DNA from: Hoplostethus atlanticus
Taxonomy: Eukaryota > Chordata > Actinopteri > Trachichthyiformes > Trachichthyidae
Direction: 5' to 3'
Assembly: GCA_034670405.1 (NCBI GenBank)
Contig: JAXDDX010000012.1
Location: forward strand, 3,529,501 to 3,593,500
Length of the DNA stretch: 64,000 nt
Below are positions 61,594-64,000 of the stretch, piece after piece (positions within the stretch are counted from its first letter, which is position 1; each line of letters starts with the position of its first letter). The notes under the pieces are model-generated. The model did no database searches, was not told the DNA's origin, and saw only the letters and a list, made by a program, of their open reading frames with translations. The position numbers and the translations under genes are program-made.

Positions 61594-61711
61594 GAATGTG
61601 AGTTCAGCTGGCGAGGAAGCAAGGCGGAGGATGAGGGAGTGTGACGGTCTGACAGACGCTCTGCTGTACGTCATCCAGACCTCTCTGGGCAGCAGCGAGA
61701 TCGACAGCAAG
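61594..61711 (+). CDS. ctnnd2: ctnnd2 coding exon, armadillo repeats ([16 protein letters not shown]... )
   Basis: This 118-nt exon encodes [36 protein letters not shown] and DSK, after the G that completes the split Arg. [10 protein letters not shown] is a strongly conserved p120-family segment. The acceptor is TTGCAG at 61593, preceded by (TG)n from about 61566 and, further upstream, a long (CT)n tract (61469-61527). A branch-point-like CTGAC lies at 61551-61555. The donor AAG|GTGTGTGTG at 61712 is the start of another TG repeat, so both ends of this exon are framed by UG repeats in the pre-mRNA. It ends in phase 0. Confidence 0.96.
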
Positions 61712-61731
61712 GTGTGTGTGTGTGTGTGTGT
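61712..61731 (+). repeat. ctnnd2: (GT)n starting at the exon donor
   Basis: The donor GTGTGTGTG is the first part of a TG repeat. TG-rich sequence continues irregularly to about 61805. Several GT positions could serve as overlapping donors. Confidence 0.88.
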
Positions 61732-63035
61732 TTGTCTGTGTGTCTGTGTGTACGCCATAGTTTGTGTTCATGGAGTGTGCATGATGGTGTGTGTGTGTGT
61801 GTGTACACTTTCTGTACACTTTGCCTACTGTGTATATTATTATCAGCCTAAATGTGCACAGTTTACACATGTTCATTTACTGTATGTTGTCTTAGTGTTT
61901 TTCCTTGTGAGTGTATGCATGTGTATCTGGGTATGTGCGTGTCATCGTGTGTGTGTGTGTGTGTGTGTTTTTTTGTGGGCCAGTCAATACTACATAAACA
62001 GTGTTGTGGATGGCTGCCTTCTCAAGGTCTCCCTGTCTCCCAGCCACTCTAAATGGCCATCCTTAATCACTGTTTAACCGCCCGCGCCTCTCCACCGTCT
62101 GACTGCAGTCACCGGAGGGGCACGGCTGTCGTCACAGTAACAAAGATTGATTGGCACGTGCAGTGGCCAATGGTCACCTTTGCATTAGCGACGTGCTTTA
62201 GCCGTGTGGTTATGCTCGCCACCGTCAGTCTGATTTCTGTCTACCTGATTTTCTTTTTTTCTGTTACTTTTTATATCTGTCTTTCTGACTTGGCTGTCTG
62301 ATTGTATCTTTCTCTCTGTCTGTCTTTCTCTCTACTTTGACTCAGACTCTCTCCTCCTGCCATTTTCACACTAATTTGTCCTGACCGTTACACCACCTTG
62401 TTGGTGGGCAGGATCAAAAGGATCAAAGGATCAAAAAGCAATATGAGATGATAGCTAAACTTCGAACATGGTCATCTCTCTCCAAAAGCACCAAAAGCAG
62501 CCATTTGATATTACTAAGAGCCACAGAGTTGATCCAGTACCGTTGAGTCACTGACTGTCAACTAGTTAATGTGCCTACATCTTGGTAAAATCAGCCTGGT
62601 TGCTATCAGTAGAGCAACACAAATTGCTCTCTCCTTTAGTCTCAATGGAGCAGCTTCAGAGTGTTTTGATCGTGGAGACAGCTCTCTTCATTACTACCAC
62701 GTTATTATTATTAATCCATAAGAGTCCTCACACTCTGACCTACTACAACGCGATGCCAGGTAAATGTGAAATAACAGATCGAAATGGAAAATGTCACAGT
62801 GAATTGTAAATAAAAGCTCTCCTCATTCTATTATAGCATGTGAACAGGATTTCAGACATGACTGCGGCTCGTTCGAGTGAGACATTGTTTTGTTTGTTGC
62901 CTCTCTTGAGGCTGTTCAATTACAGTCCTTAGTTGTTTTTGTGTAAACCACCGGTCAGACCGAGGGAAGATTGATGATTTGTCTTTGTTAATTTCCACTC
63001 TGTTGACTCGATGACACCCCTTTCTGAGTGCTACT

Positions 63036-63071
<36 letters not shown>

Positions 63072-63618
63072 ACACACCTAAGCACAGACAATGTGTACTG
63101 TAAGAACTCTCTCGCTCTCTTTTTCTGGCGCACACACACACACACACACACTTTCCTGGTGGGTGTGCCTCCAGACTCGGTGTTAAATGGGGTGTGATGC
63201 AGTGTATTGGGCTCTGTCATTTTTCCTCATTTACCTGAGTTTCCTCTAATCTCATTTCAAAGTCAGAGCTAACAAATTACAGGATCTTATTAAATATGAG
63301 ATTATCTCCCTTTCTCCTCTTCTCCCTCATCCCTCTCTCCTTCTGTCTCTGTCTTGTGGGTGGGGGAGGGCGGCTGATAATGTAAAAATGATAGAGTGGG
63401 TGGTTTTTATTAGGATGCGTTGACTTGGAGTTCGCTCTGTGATTTTTCATTAAATAGCATTAAAAAAAAATCTTCTCAACTTTCTTTTCAACTTTCTTTC
63501 ATTCTTTGCCTCTCTCTCTCTTCTCACTTCTCCTTCCCTACCTCCACTTCTTCCCCACCCTCTCTGCCTCCCCCATCCTCCCCTCTCGCCCTTCTTCTTC
63601 CTAACTCTTTCTCTCCAG
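61712..63618 (+). other. ctnnd2: ctnnd2 intron, about 1.9 kb
   Basis: This is the shortest complete intron in the window. It begins inside a TG repeat (61712-61731, with further TG-rich sequence to about 61970) and contains (CA)n at 63038-63066. It ends in a conventional long pyrimidine tract. No coding signal was seen. Confidence 0.85.
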
Positions 63619-63801
63619 ACCATAGAGAACTGTGTGTGCATCCTGAGGAACTTGTCGTACCGCCTGGCTGCCGAGACATCCCACGGCCAGCAGGGGGGGT
63701 CGGAGGAGCTGGACGGCCTGCTTTGTGACGGCAACGGCCGCGACGGCGAGAGCTCCGGCTGCTGGGGCAAGAAGAAGAAGAAAAAGAAGGGCGCCGACCA
63801 G
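63619..63801 (+). CDS. ctnnd2: ctnnd2 coding exon with the lysine-rich loop
   Basis: This 183-nt, 61-codon exon encodes [57 protein letters not shown] and GADQ. The first part is an armadillo helix set ([12 protein letters not shown]). The second half is the poorly structured insert of the p120 family, with seven consecutive lysines (63769-63789) that could act as a nuclear-localisation or lipid-binding patch. That role is inferred from the family. The acceptor is CTCTCCAG at 63618 after a long natural pyrimidine tract (63478-63616). The donor is CCAG|GTGAGG at 63802. The remaining armadillo repeats and the C-terminal tail lie beyond the window. Confidence 0.96.
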
Positions 63802-64000
63802 GTGAGGAAGGAGATGGGAGAGAGGACACAGTGGAGATGAAAGCATGGATGGATGGACGGATGGGAGGGCGTAGAGGGGGGCATAGTTTCTCCAATCTTA
63901 CTCTATTAAAAATCAATATATATTCTTATTTTATTTTATTTTTATTCTTAAATCAAGCCGCAACACGTAGCCAAAGTTGTTGAACACAAAACTGAAGGAA
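63802..64000 (+). other. ctnnd2: start of the next ctnnd2 intron
   Basis: A strong donor (GTGAGG) follows the lysine-rich exon. The remaining 199 bases hold a short (GGAT)n stretch near 63847-63865 and AT-rich sequence. Nothing else is visible before the window ends. Confidence 0.8.

Noticed and set aside
61451-62077. 208-codon frame spanning a ctnnd2 exon
   Set aside because: Only 61594-61711 matches the protein family; the rest is CT, CA and TG repeat read through in frame.

Overview
The window is vertebrate, almost certainly teleost (probably percomorph) genomic DNA. It is intron-dominated and very rich in (CA)n/(GT)n microsatellites. It carries fish-typical mobile elements: a Rex1-like LINE, L2-like LINE ends, V-domain SINEs, a Tc1-like transposon and a hAT derivative. 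No bacterial gene layout, operon or CRISPR array is present.

One host gene is recognisable, on the + strand: ctnnd2 (delta-catenin 2, a neuronal p120-catenin-family armadillo protein). Six consecutive coding exons lie at 1908-2215, 26504-26636, 36966-37179, 49395-49581, 61594-61711 and 63619-63801. Every junction has GT...AG ends and compatible phase. Together they encode the end of the N-terminal linker and the first part of the armadillo domain, ending in the lysine-rich loop (WGKKKKKKK). The gene runs off both ends of the window. I cannot tell whether this is the ctnnd2a or ctnnd2b paralogue. The first exon contains an apparent one-base frameshift near 2168-2174.

Layout: 1-1907 is the end of an upstream intron. 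2216-26503 is a 24-kb intron with microsatellites, a perfect 26-bp-arm hairpin, an inverted pair of L2 ends (19.1-20.7 kb) and a full-length V-SINE (23.4-23.6 kb). 26637-36965 is a 10-kb intron with possible regulatory blocks and two palindromes. 37180-49394 is a 12-kb intron holding a dead Tc1 element split by a hAT element with a perfect 8-bp target duplication. 49582-61593 is a 12-kb intron with a 5'-truncated Rex1 LINE. 61712-63618 is a short intron.

The most interesting pattern is that UG repeats abut the splice junctions of three of the six exons. (TG)n lies between the likely branch point and the AG at 49394 and 61593, and the donors at 26637 and 61712 start TG-repeat tracts. This resembles the arrangement that makes CFTR exon 9 splicing sensitive to TDP-43. 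At 49345 a better-looking upstream acceptor would give a frameshifted, prematurely terminated message. All regulatory statements are inferences from sequence alone.
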